DNA of 64,000 nt from Synechococcus sp. A10-1-5-1 (GTDB lineage: Bacteria > Cyanobacteriota > Cyanobacteriia > PCC-6307 > Cyanobiaceae): assembly GCF_023115425.1 (NCBI RefSeq), contig NZ_CP096032.1, positions 744,001 to 808,000 of the forward strand, given 5' to 3'. This document shows, piece after piece, positions 16,389 through 26,771 of the stretch. The notes beneath the pieces are model-generated. The model saw only the letters and a list, made by a program, of their open reading frames with translations, was not told where the DNA came from and did no database searches. A program made the translations under genes and the position numbers. Positions within the stretch are counted from its first letter, which is position 1; each line of letters starts with the position of its first letter.

Positions 16389-16882
16389 AGCCGGCGGCTG
16401 ACGCGCTCGAGCCCTTCGGTGATGTCCCCACGCATCAGCAAGCCCGCACCACCCCAGACCAGGCGCAGGGGGAGATCCAACGCCGCGGCCGCCACCTCCC
16501 GTGTGGGCTCAAAGCCGAGCTGACGGAAATAACGGACCAAACGACGGTGCTGCTGATCGTTGTCGCGGATCGCCAGCAACCGGGCGCGGCGGCAGGGGGT
16601 GGCCTCCAGGGCCCAGGCAAAGGTGGCCGCCCATATCAGGGCACCAACCCCCTGGGTGTCCTGACCCTGAACGCGCATCGTGTCGAGCTGCAGGCCATCG
16701 GGCAGGGGCAATGCCCAGCCCTTGAGTTCGCCGAGCAACAGGGGCGGCTGTCCCTGCCGCAGTCGCGCTACCACCACCCGCAGGGTCGTGACCGCCAAGA
16801 GCTGTTTGACCTGCAACCGCAGCAGCAGCCCCCGCGCCGCGGCCCGTTGCTCGATCTCCGTTAGTGACAAGCGTTCAGCCAC
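16385..16882 (-). CDS. Conserved-type protein with GNAT-like C-terminal motif
   Basis: 165 residues. The central and C-terminal parts (RARLLAIRDNDQQHRRLVR, then YFRQLGFEPTREV) resemble the acetyl-CoA-binding and motif B parts of GNAT acetyltransferases, but the N-terminal half shows no clear GNAT strands. The gene lies between the GST fusion (2 bases away) and DUF429 (GTGA overlap) in a minus-strand operon. Function unknown; GNAT membership is only a suggestion. Confidence 0.7.
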   Translation of the reverse strand: MAERLSLTEIEQRAAARGLLLRLQVKQLLAVTTLRVVVARLRQGQPPLLLGELKGWALPLPDGLQLDTMRVQGQDTQGVGALIWAATFAWALEATPCRRARLLAIRDNDQQHRRLVRYFRQLGFEPTREVAAAALDLPLRLVWGGAGLLMRGDITEGLERVSRRL

Positions 16883-16884
16883 GG

Positions 16885-17826
16885 CTACCAGCGCTCCACC
16901 AAACAGACTGCATCCAAGGGCAAGGGCCCATAGAGATGGGGGAAGAGCTCGTCGCTGCCCGGAGCGGCCTCCGGACGCACCTCAATCCCGTGGGCCGCCA
17001 ACCGGTCTGGATCGATCACCAACAAGCGCAGATCGCTGAGATCGGCGTAGAAGCGTTGATGCGTCCCCTCCAGTTGATCGGCGTAGCTGGCGTGGATGAA
17101 CCCCACCTGCTCCAGGCCCTGACCCCGGGTCGAGATCCGGTACTGACCCTGCTGGCGGGCCTGCTGCCAATCGGAGGCCAAAGCCAGGTGATAAAGCCAG
17201 CGCGGTGAACGCCAGCAGCGGCGCTCCGCCCAGGGGGACTCCATCACCCGCTGAAACAGTTCAGCCTGCTCAAAACGCCTCAGCCAGTCCCGCAGCCCCT
17301 GCAGCCCGGGCTCCGCAGCAAAGCCGTCGGGATCGGCTAGACGGAACTGGCGCGCAAAGGGCAGCAGGGCCCAGTCCGCCAGGGTCGCCCGCGCACCGAG
17401 CAACCAACCTCCACCGGCTAGGCGCTGCTCCCACTGGTGCAGGATCACCAGGGCCGCCGCGCGATGCTCCAGGGGATCCGCCTCGCCATGGCGATCGGGG
17501 TACTTGAAGCGATCCAGGTGGCGCTTGAACGGCCCATCGTTCTGGGCGATCAGGTCCGCGGTTGCAGCACCATCCGCCTGCAACCACCCCAGGGGGTCGG
17601 CCTGCTCCAGCGCCCAGCGCATGATCTCCAGGCTCTCTTCAAGCACCGCACCGTCGGCTTCTACTAAGACCGGGACGGTGCCCTTCGCCGAGGCCTCCAG
17701 GAGCTCCGGCGCTTTGGCCTTCAAGGACACCTCCCGCAGGTCCACCTCCAGCCCACCGGCCGCCAAGGCCAGGCGAGCCCGCATCGCATAGGGACAGCGG
17801 CGGAAGCTGTAGAGAACGGGTCGCAT
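16885..17826 (-). CDS. Glutathione S-transferase-like protein fused to DUF952
   Basis: A 313-residue, two-part protein. Residues 1 to ~210 are GST-like: a thioredoxin-fold start with SFRRCPYAMRARLAL (Cys as likely active-site residue), the cis-Pro region TVPVLVEADG, EESLEIMRW and an all-helical C-domain. From ~218 the sequence changes to YHLALASDWQQARQQGQYR, FIHASYADQLEGTHQRFYAD and DELFPHLYGPLPLDAV, which are DUF952 features. DUF952 normally stands alone at about 100 residues. The frame is continuous with no stop or shift, so this is a genuine fusion in the sequence. Confidence 0.88.
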   Translation of the reverse strand: MRPVLYSFRRCPYAMRARLALAAGGLEVDLREVSLKAKAPELLEASAKGTVPVLVEADGAVLEESLEIMRWALEQADPLGWLQADGAATADLIAQNDGPFKRHLDRFKYPDRHGEADPLEHRAAALVILHQWEQRLAGGGWLLGARATLADWALLPFARQFRLADPDGFAAEPGLQGLRDWLRRFEQAELFQRVMESPWAERRCWRSPRWLYHLALASDWQQARQQGQYRISTRGQGLEQVGFIHASYADQLEGTHQRFYADLSDLRLLVIDPDRLAAHGIEVRPEAAPGSDELFPHLYGPLPLDAVCLVERW

Positions 17827-17831
17827 CCGCC

Positions 17832-18746
17832 CTAGCCGAGGTGCTGCTGGCCCCGCTCCCTGGCCAGCTGCATCTGCCGCTGGCGCTCGGCAAAGCGCAG
17901 GCGATCGGCGTCACTGAAGCGCTCAACGCAATGGGGGCAGCTGATGCCTTCGCGGTAGCTGGGCTCCAGGCGCTGCTCAGGGGACACCGGCAAGCCGCAG
18001 GCGTGGCAGAGGCTGTAGCTGCCGGGCTGGAGCTGGTGATTGACGCTCACCCGCTGGTCAAAGACGTAGCACTCACCCTGCCAACTGCTGCGCTCTTCGG
18101 GGATCTCCTCGAGGTAGCGCAGGATCCCGCCCTGGAGGTGATGGACGTTCTCAAAGCCCTGCTGCAACAGATAGGCGGTGCTCTTCTCGCAGCGAATCCC
18201 ACCGGTACAGAACATCGCGATTGCCTTGGGTTGCGTCTTCTGCACCAGCGGCCGCAGCGTCTGCTCGACCCAAGACGGGAACTCACGAAAGCTCTCAGTT
18301 CCTGGATCAATCGCCCCAGCGAAGCTGCCGACCTCCACCTCGTAGCGATTGCGCGTATCCACCACCAGGGTGTCGGGATCAGTGATCAGTTCATCCCACT
18401 GCTCCGGCGGAACGTAGGTCCCCACCTGCTCAGCCGGTTTCACCGTGGGGCAGCCCATGCTGACGATCTCGCGCTTGAGCCGCACCTTGAGCCGATGGAA
18501 GGTCTGCTGCTCAGCGCGGCTGAACTTGGCCTCAAGCCCCCCCAGACCAGGCAACTGGCGCAGCCGCTCCAGCACTGCCTTCACACCAGCATCGGGCCCA
18601 CTGATGGTGCCGTTGACCCCTTCCTCAGCCAGCAGGATCGTGCCGAGCACGCCTCCCTGCTGCGCCAGCTCCTTCAGCTCCTGCTGCAGCCCAGGCAAAC
18701 CCTCCATGGCGGTGAAGCCATAGAAGGCCATCACCAGGGCGCTCAC
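17832..18746 (-). CDS. trhO: tRNA uridine-34 hydroxylase TrhO (rhodanese domain)
   Basis: 304 residues. An N-terminal acylphosphatase-like domain ([14 protein letters not shown]) leads to a rhodanese domain with [15 protein letters not shown] and the active-site loop [15 protein letters not shown]. The C-terminus has two Cys pairs ([12 protein letters not shown]). This is the YceA/TrhO architecture, which hydroxylates U34 of certain tRNAs. The GTG start overlaps the bioB stop as GTGA. Confidence 0.93.
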   Translation of the reverse strand: MSALVMAFYGFTAMEGLPGLQQELKELAQQGGVLGTILLAEEGVNGTISGPDAGVKAVLERLRQLPGLGGLEAKFSRAEQQTFHRLKVRLKREIVSMGCPTVKPAEQVGTYVPPEQWDELITDPDTLVVDTRNRYEVEVGSFAGAIDPGTESFREFPSWVEQTLRPLVQKTQPKAIAMFCTGGIRCEKSTAYLLQQGFENVHHLQGGILRYLEEIPEERSSWQGECYVFDQRVSVNHQLQPGSYSLCHACGLPVSPEQRLEPSYREGISCPHCVERFSDADRLRFAERQRQMQLARERGQQHLG

Positions 18747-19720
18747 GCCGGCACCTGCTCCTGCCAGGGGGTGACGCCCGCCACGCTCATCAATTGCTGA
18801 TCAGCCTCCACATCGGGATTCCCCGTGGTGAGCAGGGTCTCGCCGTAGAAGATCGAGTCAGCCCCCGCCAACAAACAGAGGACCTGGCCCTCACGGCTCA
18901 TGGTTTCCCGGCCAGCACTGAGGCGAACGCGGCTGTGGGGCATCAGGATTCGGGCCACCGCCACCATCCGCACAAGCTCGAGGGGATCGATGGCGGGTTG
19001 CTCTTCCAGCGGAGTGCCCTCCACAGCCACCAGGGCGTTAATCGGCACGCTCTCGGGGTGGGGATTCATCGAGGCCAGCACCTGCAGCAGCGAGGCGCGG
19101 TCAGTCAGGGTCTCGCCCATGCCGATGATCCCGCCGCAGCACATCGAGATCCCCGCCTTTCGTACCCGGGCCAGGGTCTCGAGCCGCTCCTCATAGGTGC
19201 GGGTGGTGATGATCCGGTCGTAGTGCTCCGGGCTGGTGTCTAGGTTGTGGTTGTAGGAAGTCAGTCCCGCTTCCGCCAGGCGGGCGGCCTGACTGTCGGT
19301 CAGCATCCCGGCGGTAACGCAGGCCTCCATCCCCAAGGCACGGACGCCGCGCACCATCGACAACATCGCCTCAAAGGGCGCCCCATCGCGGATGTCCCTC
19401 CAGGCCCAACCCATGCAGAAGCGATGGGCTCCAGCGTCCTTTGCCGCCCGGGCCCGGGCCAAGACAGGTTCCACCTCCAGTTCCGGTTGCCCCGTCACAT
19501 CGCTGCTGTTGTGCATCGACTGCGGGCAATAGGCGCAGTCCTCCTCACAGCCCCCGGTCTTGACGCTCAACAACGAGGCCAACTGGACCCGATAGCCAGG
19601 GTTGGCCTGACGATGCACGCCCTGGGCTTGCCAGAGCAGGTCCATCAAGGGCAACTCCAAGAGCGCCTGAATCTCAGAGGTGCTCCAGTCGTGGCGCACC
19701 GAAACGGAGGAGGAGGTCAC
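18743..19720 (-). CDS. bioB: Biotin synthase
   Basis: A 325-residue radical-SAM enzyme with the cluster motif [25 protein letters not shown] and [11 protein letters not shown], and the C-terminal [10 protein letters not shown]. It inserts sulfur into dethiobiotin. The start is GTG, 5 bases downstream of the uppS stop. Length and motif set are normal. Confidence 0.97.
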   Translation of the reverse strand: MTSSSVSVRHDWSTSEIQALLELPLMDLLWQAQGVHRQANPGYRVQLASLLSVKTGGCEEDCAYCPQSMHNSSDVTGQPELEVEPVLARARAAKDAGAHRFCMGWAWRDIRDGAPFEAMLSMVRGVRALGMEACVTAGMLTDSQAARLAEAGLTSYNHNLDTSPEHYDRIITTRTYEERLETLARVRKAGISMCCGGIIGMGETLTDRASLLQVLASMNPHPESVPINALVAVEGTPLEEQPAIDPLELVRMVAVARILMPHSRVRLSAGRETMSREGQVLCLLAGADSIFYGETLLTTGNPDVEADQQLMSVAGVTPWQEQVPA

Positions 19721-19725
19721 GCGGT

Positions 19726-20520
19726 TTAGGAGGAGACGGACTCAACGCCACCGAAGCGGCGTTGGCGATTCTGAAAATCCATCAAAGCCGTCACCAGGGC
19801 CGCTTCATCGAAATCGGGCCAGAGGACGTCGGTGATGTGCAGCTCGGCATAGGCGAGTTGCCAGAGCAGGAAATTACTGATGCGCTGCTCCCCGCTGGTG
19901 CGGATCAACAGATCAGGATCCGGTTCGCCGGCGGTCAGGAGATGGGAGGCGAAAGCCTGCTCATTGATCGCCGCTGGATCCAGCTCACCGCGGGCGACCT
20001 GTTCTGCCAACAGCCGGGCAGCACGAACCAGCTCACGGCGACCGCCGTAGTTGGTGCAGACATTGAAACGAATGCCGGTGTTCGAAGCGGTGCGATCCGT
20101 GGCGTCCTCGATCAGCTGCTGCAGTCCCTCTGGGAGCTGCTCGAGATCGCCGAGGAAGCGAATGCGCACCTGTTCTTGCTCGAGCGCCTTGAGCTCTTTG
20201 GCCAGCACGCGCTCGAACAGGGTCATCAAGAAGCTGACCTCCTCCCCGGGGCGGTTCCAGTTCTCGGTGGAGAAGGCGTAGGCCGTGAGCGAGCCAATGC
20301 CCCAGTCACTGCATAGACGCAGGGTGCGTTTCAGGGCTTCCACCCCTTCGCGGTGCCCCATCACCCGGGGGAGCTTGCGCTGTCCAGCCCAACGACCGTT
20401 GCCGTCCATGATCACGGCGACGTGCGCCGGTAGGCGGCCAGGGTCCAACCCAGGCGGGAGGGCGCAGCGCGAGGGCCTGTTCCCTTCGACAGTTAAGGCA
20501 GTCGTCAGGGAACGACTCAT
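19726..20520 (-). CDS. uppS: Isoprenyl transferase (undecaprenyl diphosphate synthase type)
   Basis: 264 residues with the Z-prenyltransferase motifs [31 protein letters not shown] and [19 protein letters not shown]. It makes the polyprenyl diphosphate carrier for peptidoglycan and other envelope glycans. The ATG overlaps the cdaA stop as ATGA, giving a cdaA-uppS coupled pair. Confidence 0.96.
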   Translation of the reverse strand: MSRSLTTALTVEGNRPSRCALPPGLDPGRLPAHVAVIMDGNGRWAGQRKLPRVMGHREGVEALKRTLRLCSDWGIGSLTAYAFSTENWNRPGEEVSFLMTLFERVLAKELKALEQEQVRIRFLGDLEQLPEGLQQLIEDATDRTASNTGIRFNVCTNYGGRRELVRAARLLAEQVARGELDPAAINEQAFASHLLTAGEPDPDLLIRTSGEQRISNFLLWQLAYAELHITDVLWPDFDEAALVTALMDFQNRQRRFGGVESVSS

Positions 20521-21353
20521 GCGAGAGGCTCGGACGAATCTACGGACACGCTACGACCACCACCTTTACCGGAGGATTTCGGGGCCTGCGCTAGTGCTTC
20601 GCTCAACAATTCCTGCAGGCGCGAACTTGTAATCGGTCGCTCCAACCGGCCCTGTTTGGCCAGCGACAAGGTGCCGGTCTCCTCGGAGACCACGATGCAG
20701 AGGCAGCGATCAAAGCGCTCAGTGATGCCTAGGGCTGCCAGGTGCCGGGTGCCGTAGCGGTTCACCCCCTGACGGGAGAGGGGCAGGATCACCCCGGCCG
20801 AGAGAATTCGATTGCCTTTGACCAGAACCGCGCCGTCATGCAGCGGTGTGTCGATGGAGAAGAGGTTCAGCAGTAGGTCGACCGAAAGCTGAGCGTCCAG
20901 AGGAATGCCCGGGTTCAAGAAGTCCTCTGGACGCAGGTCACTTCCCAGGTCCAGAACAATCAGGCCGCCGCGACGAATCTGAGAGAGACGACCCGCCGCC
21001 TCACTGAGGACACCGACGGAGCTCGAGGCAATCTTGTCGGCCCGTTGACTGCCAAAGAGGACATCCAGGCGCCCGGTCCCCAGCAGCTCCATGAGCCGCC
21101 GCAACTCCCCTTGCCAGAGGATGGCCAGGGCCAGGCTGCAGGCCATGACCAGCGCGTCCACCAACTTGCTGGTGAGGGGCAGGTTGGCGTAGCGCTGAAC
21201 TACCCAGGCCAGGGCCACCAGCGTCAGGTAGCCCCGCAATAACCAAAGCGTCCGTGGCTCATTGACCCGAGCCAGGACAACCATGCCAAGGGCAGTGGCC
21301 AACAGGAGATCCAGCACAAAGCCCAGCTGGATTCCCCCGATCAACCCGAGCAC
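20517..21353 (-). CDS. cdaA: Diadenylate cyclase CdaA (DisA_N domain)
   Basis: 278 residues from a GTG. Three N-terminal hydrophobic helices (about residues 5-75) precede a DisA_N catalytic domain with [17 protein letters not shown], the [12 protein letters not shown] region and [12 protein letters not shown]. It makes cyclic di-AMP, which in cyanobacteria and firmicutes is tied to osmotic and envelope control. The usual RHR signature reads RHL here. It lies between lysA and uppS on the same strand. Confidence 0.93.
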   Translation of the reverse strand: MLGLIGGIQLGFVLDLLLATALGMVVLARVNEPRTLWLLRGYLTLVALAWVVQRYANLPLTSKLVDALVMACSLALAILWQGELRRLMELLGTGRLDVLFGSQRADKIASSSVGVLSEAAGRLSQIRRGGLIVLDLGSDLRPEDFLNPGIPLDAQLSVDLLLNLFSIDTPLHDGAVLVKGNRILSAGVILPLSRQGVNRYGTRHLAALGITERFDRCLCIVVSEETGTLSLAKQGRLERPITSSRLQELLSEALAQAPKSSGKGGGRSVSVDSSEPLA

Positions 21354-21374
21354 CCTTGCTCTACTTGCTGGCTA

Positions 21375-22766
21375 TCAGAGTACCGGCCGAAGGCGTTCGG
21401 GAAGAACGTCGTAGCGCAGCAGTTCCTCGGGCAACTCTCGTCGTTGCACCAACTCCGCCATGCCGTCATGCACCATCACGGCTGCAGGACGGGGGATCCG
21501 GTTGTAGTTCGAAGCCATCGAGGCGTTGTAAGCGCCAGTGGCAAAGACTGCCAAAACATCACCAGCCTCAGCTGGAGGCAAGGCGAGGTCCTTGAGCAAA
21601 ACGTCGCCGGATTCGCAGTGTTTGCCGGCCAGGGTGACGGTGTCACTGGCCTCGGCTTCAGGACGATCCGCCAGGACAGCCGTGTAAAGGGACTGGTAGG
21701 TAATCGGACGGGGGTTGTCGCTCATCCCGCCATCCACGGAGAGATAGGTGCGGATCCCGGGAATGTCCTTCCGACTTCCAACGCTGTAAAGGGTCACACC
21801 AGCTGTGGCCACCAGGGAGCGGCCGGGCTCACAGAGAAGACGGGGCAGATCAAGGCCCCGCTCCTGGCAAGCACCAGCAACGGCCTCGGCCACGGTGCGA
21901 ACCCATTCATCGATGGACGGGGGATCATCCGATTCGACGTAGCGAATCCCCAGGCCACCACCAACGTTCAGATCGGAGACGGGGTGGCCGAGCTCACGAG
22001 CCAGCTTCAGGGCATCAGCCATCACGGCCGCCAGGTCGCGGTGGGGTTGAAGCTCAAAAATCTGGGAACCGATGTGGGCGTGCAGGCCGCTGACCTGGGC
22101 CCAGCTGCAGCCCTTGAGGTGCTGCAGCACCGGCTCGAGCTGGTCAGGGTCAAAACCGAACTTGCTGTCGAGGTGCCCGGTGCGGATGTACTCGTGCGTG
22201 TGGCACTCGATGCCGGGCGTGAAGCGCAGCATCAACCGCACAGGCTGACTCAAGCCGAGGGAGGCCAGCAGCTCGAGATCCGACCAGTTGTCCGCGACAA
22301 CGGTGACCCCGAGATCGGCAGCCAGCTGGAGCTCTTCCAGGCTCTTGTTGTTGCCGTGAAAAACGATGCGCTCAGGGGGCATTCCCCCTTGAACCGCCGT
22401 GAGCAGCTCACCAGCGGAGACGGCATCGAGGCCGAGCCCTTCGGAGGCGACCACGGCTGTAATCGCCAGGCTGCTATTGGCCTTCGAGGCGTAGAGCGCC
22501 AGAGCAGCACCCGGGTAGTGGGAGGCCAGAGCCTTGCGGTAGGCCTGCGCCGTGCCGCGCAAGGTGGCTTCATCCAGTACGTACAAGGGTGTGCCATAGC
22601 GCCGGGCGAGCTCGCTCAGCCCGCAGCCACCAACCTCCAAGCCGCCCTCGGGACCGATGGCCGTGGTCACCGGGGTGAGGTTGCGGTTGGGACTGCTGGT
22701 ATCGCGGTTGCTCTCAAAGGGCCGGGTGCTCACTTGGAGATCGGCTGTCGCCATCGAACTAGTCAT
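21375..22766 (-). CDS. lysA: Diaminopimelate decarboxylase
   Basis: 463 residues, fold III PLP enzyme: LYASKANSSLAI with the PLP lysine, GLHAHIGSQIFE, NVGGGLGIRY, CEPGRSLVA and GKHCESGDVL with the catalytic Cys. It converts meso-diaminopimelate to lysine. It is the first gene of the minus-strand lysA-cdaA-uppS-bioB run, 21 bases before cdaA, and is divergent from rimI. Confidence 0.96.
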   Translation of the reverse strand: MTSSMATADLQVSTRPFESNRDTSSPNRNLTPVTTAIGPEGGLEVGGCGLSELARRYGTPLYVLDEATLRGTAQAYRKALASHYPGAALALYASKANSSLAITAVVASEGLGLDAVSAGELLTAVQGGMPPERIVFHGNNKSLEELQLAADLGVTVVADNWSDLELLASLGLSQPVRLMLRFTPGIECHTHEYIRTGHLDSKFGFDPDQLEPVLQHLKGCSWAQVSGLHAHIGSQIFELQPHRDLAAVMADALKLARELGHPVSDLNVGGGLGIRYVESDDPPSIDEWVRTVAEAVAGACQERGLDLPRLLCEPGRSLVATAGVTLYSVGSRKDIPGIRTYLSVDGGMSDNPRPITYQSLYTAVLADRPEAEASDTVTLAGKHCESGDVLLKDLALPPAEAGDVLAVFATGAYNASMASNYNRIPRPAAVMVHDGMAELVQRRELPEELLRYDVLPERLRPVL

Positions 22767-22800
22767 GGGGCGATCCTAAAGAGGCCCTATCGAGGTCCCG

Positions 22801-23265
22801 GTGGCGAGTGACACAGCCGCGTCGACGCCCCGCCTTGGGACGCTGCTCCCTGAGCACCTCAACGCTTGCCTCGTCCTCGACCAAGCCGCCCTAGGGGGGC
22901 TCTGGAGCGAAGGGCAATGGATCAGCGAACTCGCCGACCAGAAGCGCCCCGGGCTGGGCCTATGGCAAGGCGATCAACTGCTGGCCCTGGCCTGCGGCCT
23001 TCTCGTGCTGGATGAACTGCAAATCACGACCCTGGCCGTCGACCCAACGCACCGCCGATTGGGCTTAGGGCGTCAAGTTCTCCAGTCCTTACTCAATCAG
23101 GCGCGAGGGGATGGCGCCCGTCAGGCAACCCTCGAGGTGGCCTCAGACAACGCGGCGGCACTGGGGCTCTACGGGCGGCTGGGCTTCAGGACTGCTGGGA
23201 TTCGTCGCGGCTACTACCGCAACGGAAGCGATGCCCTGATCCAATGGCTTGAATTACACGACTGA
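22801..23265 (+). CDS. rimI: Ribosomal-protein-alanine N-acetyltransferase (RimI-like GNAT)
   Basis: 154 residues from GTG. It is a GNAT fold with LDELQITTLAVDPTHRRLGL followed by GRQ (acetyl-CoA pyrophosphate loop R/Q-x-x-G-x-G/A) and NAAALGLYGRLGFRTAGIRR, the RimI-type motif B. It probably acetylates the N-terminus of a ribosomal protein. It is divergent from lysA with about 34 bases between. Confidence 0.88.
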   Translation: MASDTAASTPRLGTLLPEHLNACLVLDQAALGGLWSEGQWISELADQKRPGLGLWQGDQLLALACGLLVLDELQITTLAVDPTHRRLGLGRQVLQSLLNQARGDGARQATLEVASDNAAALGLYGRLGFRTAGIRRGYYRNGSDALIQWLELHD

Positions 23266-23447
23266 GAGGCGGTACGGATTGCCGCCCATTCCTGATAGCG
23301 AGAACCGGAAACATTGAGCGGCTTCGGTGTGACGATCAGGCCGCCTAAACCCTGATGGGACGGTCGATTCCGACCTTTTCAAATTGATCTCACACACCCC
23401 CAAGCAACCCTGATAAATTGGGGATACATGCAGCCAGGCCCCGCCCC

Positions 23448-26003
23448 ATGTTCGAGCGGTTTACCGAGAAGGCCATCAAGGTGATCATGCTGGCCCAAGA
23501 AGAGGCCCGCCGCCTGGGTCACAACTTCGTTGGCACTGAGCAGATCCTGCTGGGTTTGATCGGAGAGGGCACGGGCGTCGCCGCCAAGGTCCTGAAGTCC
23601 ATGGGCGTGAACCTCAAGGACGCTCGGGTCGAAGTCGAGAAAATCATCGGCCGCGGCTCCGGCTTCGTAGCCGTTGAGATTCCATTTACACCGAGGGCGA
23701 AACGCGTTCTCGAACTGTCGCTCGAAGAAGCGCGCCAACTCGGGCACAACTACATCGGCACTGAGCACCTGCTGTTAGGCCTGATTCGCGAAGGCGAGGG
23801 TGTCGCTGCTCGTGTCCTCGAAAACCTCGGCGTGGATCTCGCCAAGGTCCGCACCCAGGTGATCCGCATGCTCGGCGAAACCGCCGAAGTAGCCAGCGGC
23901 GGCGGCGGCGGTAAGGGCTCGACCAAGACCCCGACCCTCGACGAATTCGGCAGCAACCTGACCCAACAAGCCTCCGACGGCAAGCTCGATCCCGTCGTCG
24001 GTCGCCAGCACGAGATCGAACGGGTGATCCAGATCCTGGGTCGCCGCACCAAGAACAACCCGGTCCTCATTGGCGAACCCGGGGTCGGCAAGACCGCCAT
24101 CGCCGAAGGCTTGGCTCAGCGCATCAATTCCGGCGATATCCCGGACATCCTCGAAGACAAACGTGTCCTGACCCTAGACATCGGTCTCTTGGTGGCCGGC
24201 ACCAAGTATCGGGGCGAATTTGAGGAACGCCTCAAAAAGATCATGGAGGAGATCCGCGGCGCCGGGAACGTGATCCTGGTGATCGACGAGGTCCACACCC
24301 TGATTGGAGCCGGCGCAGCCGAGGGCGCCATCGATGCCGCCAACATCCTCAAGCCGGCTCTGGCACGAGGTGAGTTGCAGTGCATCGGCGCAACCACCCT
24401 CGATGAGTACCGCAAACACATTGAGCGTGATGCCGCCCTGGAGCGCCGCTTCCAGCCCGTGCAGGTGGGTGAGCCCTCCGTTGAGGACACCATCGAGATT
24501 CTGCGCGGTCTGAAGGAGCGCTATGAATCGCACCACCGTCTGACGATTGCGGATGAGGCCTTGGTGGCAGCCGCCACCCTGGGGGATCGCTACATCTCCG
24601 ATCGCTTCCTGCCTGACAAAGCCATCGACCTGATCGATGAGGCCGGCAGCCGCGTACGCCTGATGAATTCCAAGCTGCCCCCAGCGGCCAAGGAAGTCGA
24701 CAAGCAGCTGCGTGACATCGAGAAGCAGAAGGATGAGGCCGTGCGTGAGCAGGACTTCACCAAAGCCGGGGAGCTGCGTGACAAGGAAGTGGAACTGCGC
24801 GAGCAGATCCGCTCCATCCTTCAGAACCGCAAGGACGAGAAGCCCGCTGACGAATCGGCAGAGACCTCTGCAGAGACCACGACGGCCGAGACGCCTGTGG
24901 CGGTTGTCGACACACCGGTGTTCGCTGAGGCCGGTCCGATGGTGACCGAAGAGGACATCGCCCAGATCGTGGCCTCTTGGACCGGCGTCCCGGTCCAGAA
25001 GCTCACCGAGAGCGAGTCCGCAAAGTTGCTGAACATGGAGGAAACCCTCCACCAGCGCTTGATCGGTCAGGACGAAGCCGTGAAGGCTGTCTCCCGCGCT
25101 ATTCGTCGTGCTCGGGTGGGCCTGAAGAACCCCAACCGACCAATCGCCAGCTTCATCTTCTCCGGCCCCACCGGTGTCGGTAAGACCGAGCTGACGAAGT
25201 CCTTGGCGGCCTACTTCTTCGGCAGCGAAGAGGCGATGATCCGCCTGGACATGTCGGAGTTCATGGAGCGCCACACGGTCAGCAAGCTGATCGGTTCTCC
25301 TCCGGGATATGTGGGTTTCAACGAAGGTGGCCAGCTGACTGAAGCGGTTCGCCGCCGCCCCTACACCGTGGTGCTGTTCGATGAGATCGAGAAGGCCCAC
25401 CCGGATGTGTTCAACCTGCTGCTGCAACTTCTTGAAGACGGTCGCCTGACCGATTCCAAGGGCCGCACGGTGGACTTCAAGAACACCTTGATCATCATGA
25501 CCTCGAACATTGGTTCGAAGGTCATCGAAAAGGGTGGCGGTGGCCTCGGTTTTGAGTTCTCTGGCGGCGATGCCGAAGAGACCAACTACAACCGAATCCG
25601 CTCCTTGGTGAACGAAGAACTCAAGCAGTACTTCCGCCCCGAGTTCCTGAACCGTCTGGACGAGATCATCGTCTTCCGTCAGCTCAGCCGCGACGAGGTG
25701 AAGGAGATTTCCGAGATCATGCTCAAGGAGGTCTTCACGCGGATGTTGGAGAAGGGCATCACCCTGACGGTGACCGAGGCCTTTAAGGAGCGCCTGGTCG
25801 ATGAGGGCTACAACCCCAGCTATGGAGCTCGCCCGCTGCGCCGTGCAGTGATGCGCCTGCTGGAAGACTCCCTCGCCGAAGAGTTCCTTTCCGGCCGCAT
25901 TGGTGAAGGCGACACCGCCCTGGTGGATGTCGACGACGACAAGCAGGTGGTCATCCGCAAGGACTCCACCACTCCTTCCATCCCTGAATTCGCTTCCGTC
26001 TGA
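23448..26003 (+). CDS. clpC: ClpC AAA+ unfoldase
   Basis: 851 residues from ATG 23448 ([20 protein letters not shown], the usual ClpC start). Two ClpN repeats (1 to ~150) are followed by AAA+ module 1 with GEPGVGKT near 209, a UVR-like helical segment (about 417-455) and AAA+ module 2 with GPTGVGKT near 572. It ends with the ClpB-D2-small domain. It unfolds substrates for ClpP in the cytosol. A 182-base spacer precedes it and a terminator follows, so it appears to be monocistronic. Confidence 0.97.
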   Translation: MFERFTEKAIKVIMLAQEEARRLGHNFVGTEQILLGLIGEGTGVAAKVLKSMGVNLKDARVEVEKIIGRGSGFVAVEIPFTPRAKRVLELSLEEARQLGHNYIGTEHLLLGLIREGEGVAARVLENLGVDLAKVRTQVIRMLGETAEVASGGGGGKGSTKTPTLDEFGSNLTQQASDGKLDPVVGRQHEIERVIQILGRRTKNNPVLIGEPGVGKTAIAEGLAQRINSGDIPDILEDKRVLTLDIGLLVAGTKYRGEFEERLKKIMEEIRGAGNVILVIDEVHTLIGAGAAEGAIDAANILKPALARGELQCIGATTLDEYRKHIERDAALERRFQPVQVGEPSVEDTIEILRGLKERYESHHRLTIADEALVAAATLGDRYISDRFLPDKAIDLIDEAGSRVRLMNSKLPPAAKEVDKQLRDIEKQKDEAVREQDFTKAGELRDKEVELREQIRSILQNRKDEKPADESAETSAETTTAETPVAVVDTPVFAEAGPMVTEEDIAQIVASWTGVPVQKLTESESAKLLNMEETLHQRLIGQDEAVKAVSRAIRRARVGLKNPNRPIASFIFSGPTGVGKTELTKSLAAYFFGSEEAMIRLDMSEFMERHTVSKLIGSPPGYVGFNEGGQLTEAVRRRPYTVVLFDEIEKAHPDVFNLLLQLLEDGRLTDSKGRTVDFKNTLIIMTSNIGSKVIEKGGGGLGFEFSGGDAEETNYNRIRSLVNEELKQYFRPEFLNRLDEIIVFRQLSRDEVKEISEIMLKEVFTRMLEKGITLTVTEAFKERLVDEGYNPSYGARPLRRAVMRLLEDSLAEEFLSGRIGEGDTALVDVDDDKQVVIRKDSTTPSIPEFASV

Positions 26004-26031
26004 AGTTCAGGTCTGACTCGCATCAACAGAT

Positions 26032-26059
26032 AAGCCCGGTCATTGACCGGGCTTTTTTA
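26032..26059 (+). terminator. Terminator after clpC
   Basis: AAGCCCGGTCA pairs with TGACCGGGCTT, followed by a T-run, about 30 bases after the clpC stop. Confidence 0.92.
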
Positions 26060-26270
26060 TTGCCCCATAATGCTCAGCCACCTCAGGGAAGGAACCACAG
26101 AGGGAACACAAGGGCCTCAGAAATGCAAGAGAAAAACAGATGCAGATGACCTTAAAGAGCAGCTCTTGAGCAATGACCTCTCAACAAAAAGACAGGAGCG
26201 CCAAACGAAAGAGAGCTCGCTCAATCATATTCAACCCGCAAGATAACAAGTCAATGATACACTTAATCCA
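26060..26270. other. Low-information spacer
   Basis: This stretch is AT-richer than the rest of the window, with many short A-rich runs and no convincing ORF. It separates clpC from the relic ORF and the rRNA operon. Nothing functional was identified in it. Confidence 0.6.
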
Positions 26271-26420
26271 ATGTTCAACGATGAATCAGTGGTGTTGAGC
26301 TACACCCGGCTGACGCAGAAGTTGGTGAATGGAGATCCGCTGACGGCGCGCTGCTGCGAGACGCGAATCTGGCAGAAGCTTGGCGGGAGCTGGAAACAGG
26401 TGCACGTGCACCGCTCCTGA
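26271..26420 (+). pseudogene. C-terminal relic of a CaMKII-association/SnoaL-like domain, or a 49-residue small protein
   Basis: From ATG 26271 the frame reads 49 codons with VVLSYTRLTQKLVNG, then ETRIWQKLGGSWKQVHVHRS before the stop. This matches the last strands of calcium/calmodulin-kinase II association-domain proteins (NTF2-like fold, normally about 125 residues), whose C-terminus reads like ETRVW...G.W..VH.HRS. The first two thirds of the domain are not visible upstream in any frame I checked. A terminator follows 27 bases later, so the relic may still be transcribed. Confidence 0.55.
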
Positions 26421-26446
26421 GTTGGGTTAGCGACTGCTTTGACTGC

Positions 26447-26484
26447 AAAAGCCGCCAGGGCATAGCTCAGGCGGCTTTCTTTTT
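26447..26484 (+). terminator. Terminator after the relic ORF
   Basis: AAAGCCGCC and GGCGGCTTT form a stem around a ~17-base loop, followed by CTTTTT on the plus strand. Confidence 0.8.
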
Positions 26485-26553
26485 AATGCACTAGAGCTTC
26501 AGAGGAGGCTCAAGCTCAGCCCCACAGGCCCCAGCTGCTGCTGTCGTGTAGAC

Positions 26554-26583
26554 ACAAAAAAGCCACCCTTGTGGGGTGGCTTT
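26554..26583 (-). terminator. Terminator of the rRNA operon
   Basis: Read on the minus strand, AAAGCCACCCC-ACAAG-GGTGGCTTTTTT forms a strong hairpin with a U-run. It lies about 70 bases after the 5S gene and ends the operon. Confidence 0.9.
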
Positions 26584-26653
26584 CTCGTCTCAACCCATGG
26601 CTTAACCGTTCAAGGACAAGCAGCATGAGTTGAGTGATTGGAGCGAATGTTTT

Positions 26654-26771
26654 ACCTGGCATCGACCTATTTTCTCAGGGGGCTACCCCCCAAATATCGT
26701 CGGCGCTACAGCGTTTCACAGCCGAGTTCGAGATGGATCGGAGTGGTTCCACTGCGCCATGGACACCAGGA
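26654..26771 (-). rRNA. rrf: 5S ribosomal RNA
   Basis: The minus strand reads TCCTGGTGTCCATGGCGCAG, then the conserved CCGATCTCGAACTCGG loop, ending in GATGCCAGGT. The two ends pair as helix I. The length of 118 bases is normal. Confidence 0.95.

Noticed and set aside
23266-23447. Possible promoter boxes before clpC (TTGATC and TGATAAATT)
   Set aside because: The spacing is too long for a standard promoter, so no assignment was made.
24174-25427. Minus-strand open frame inside clpC
   Set aside because: Shadow of a highly conserved gene.
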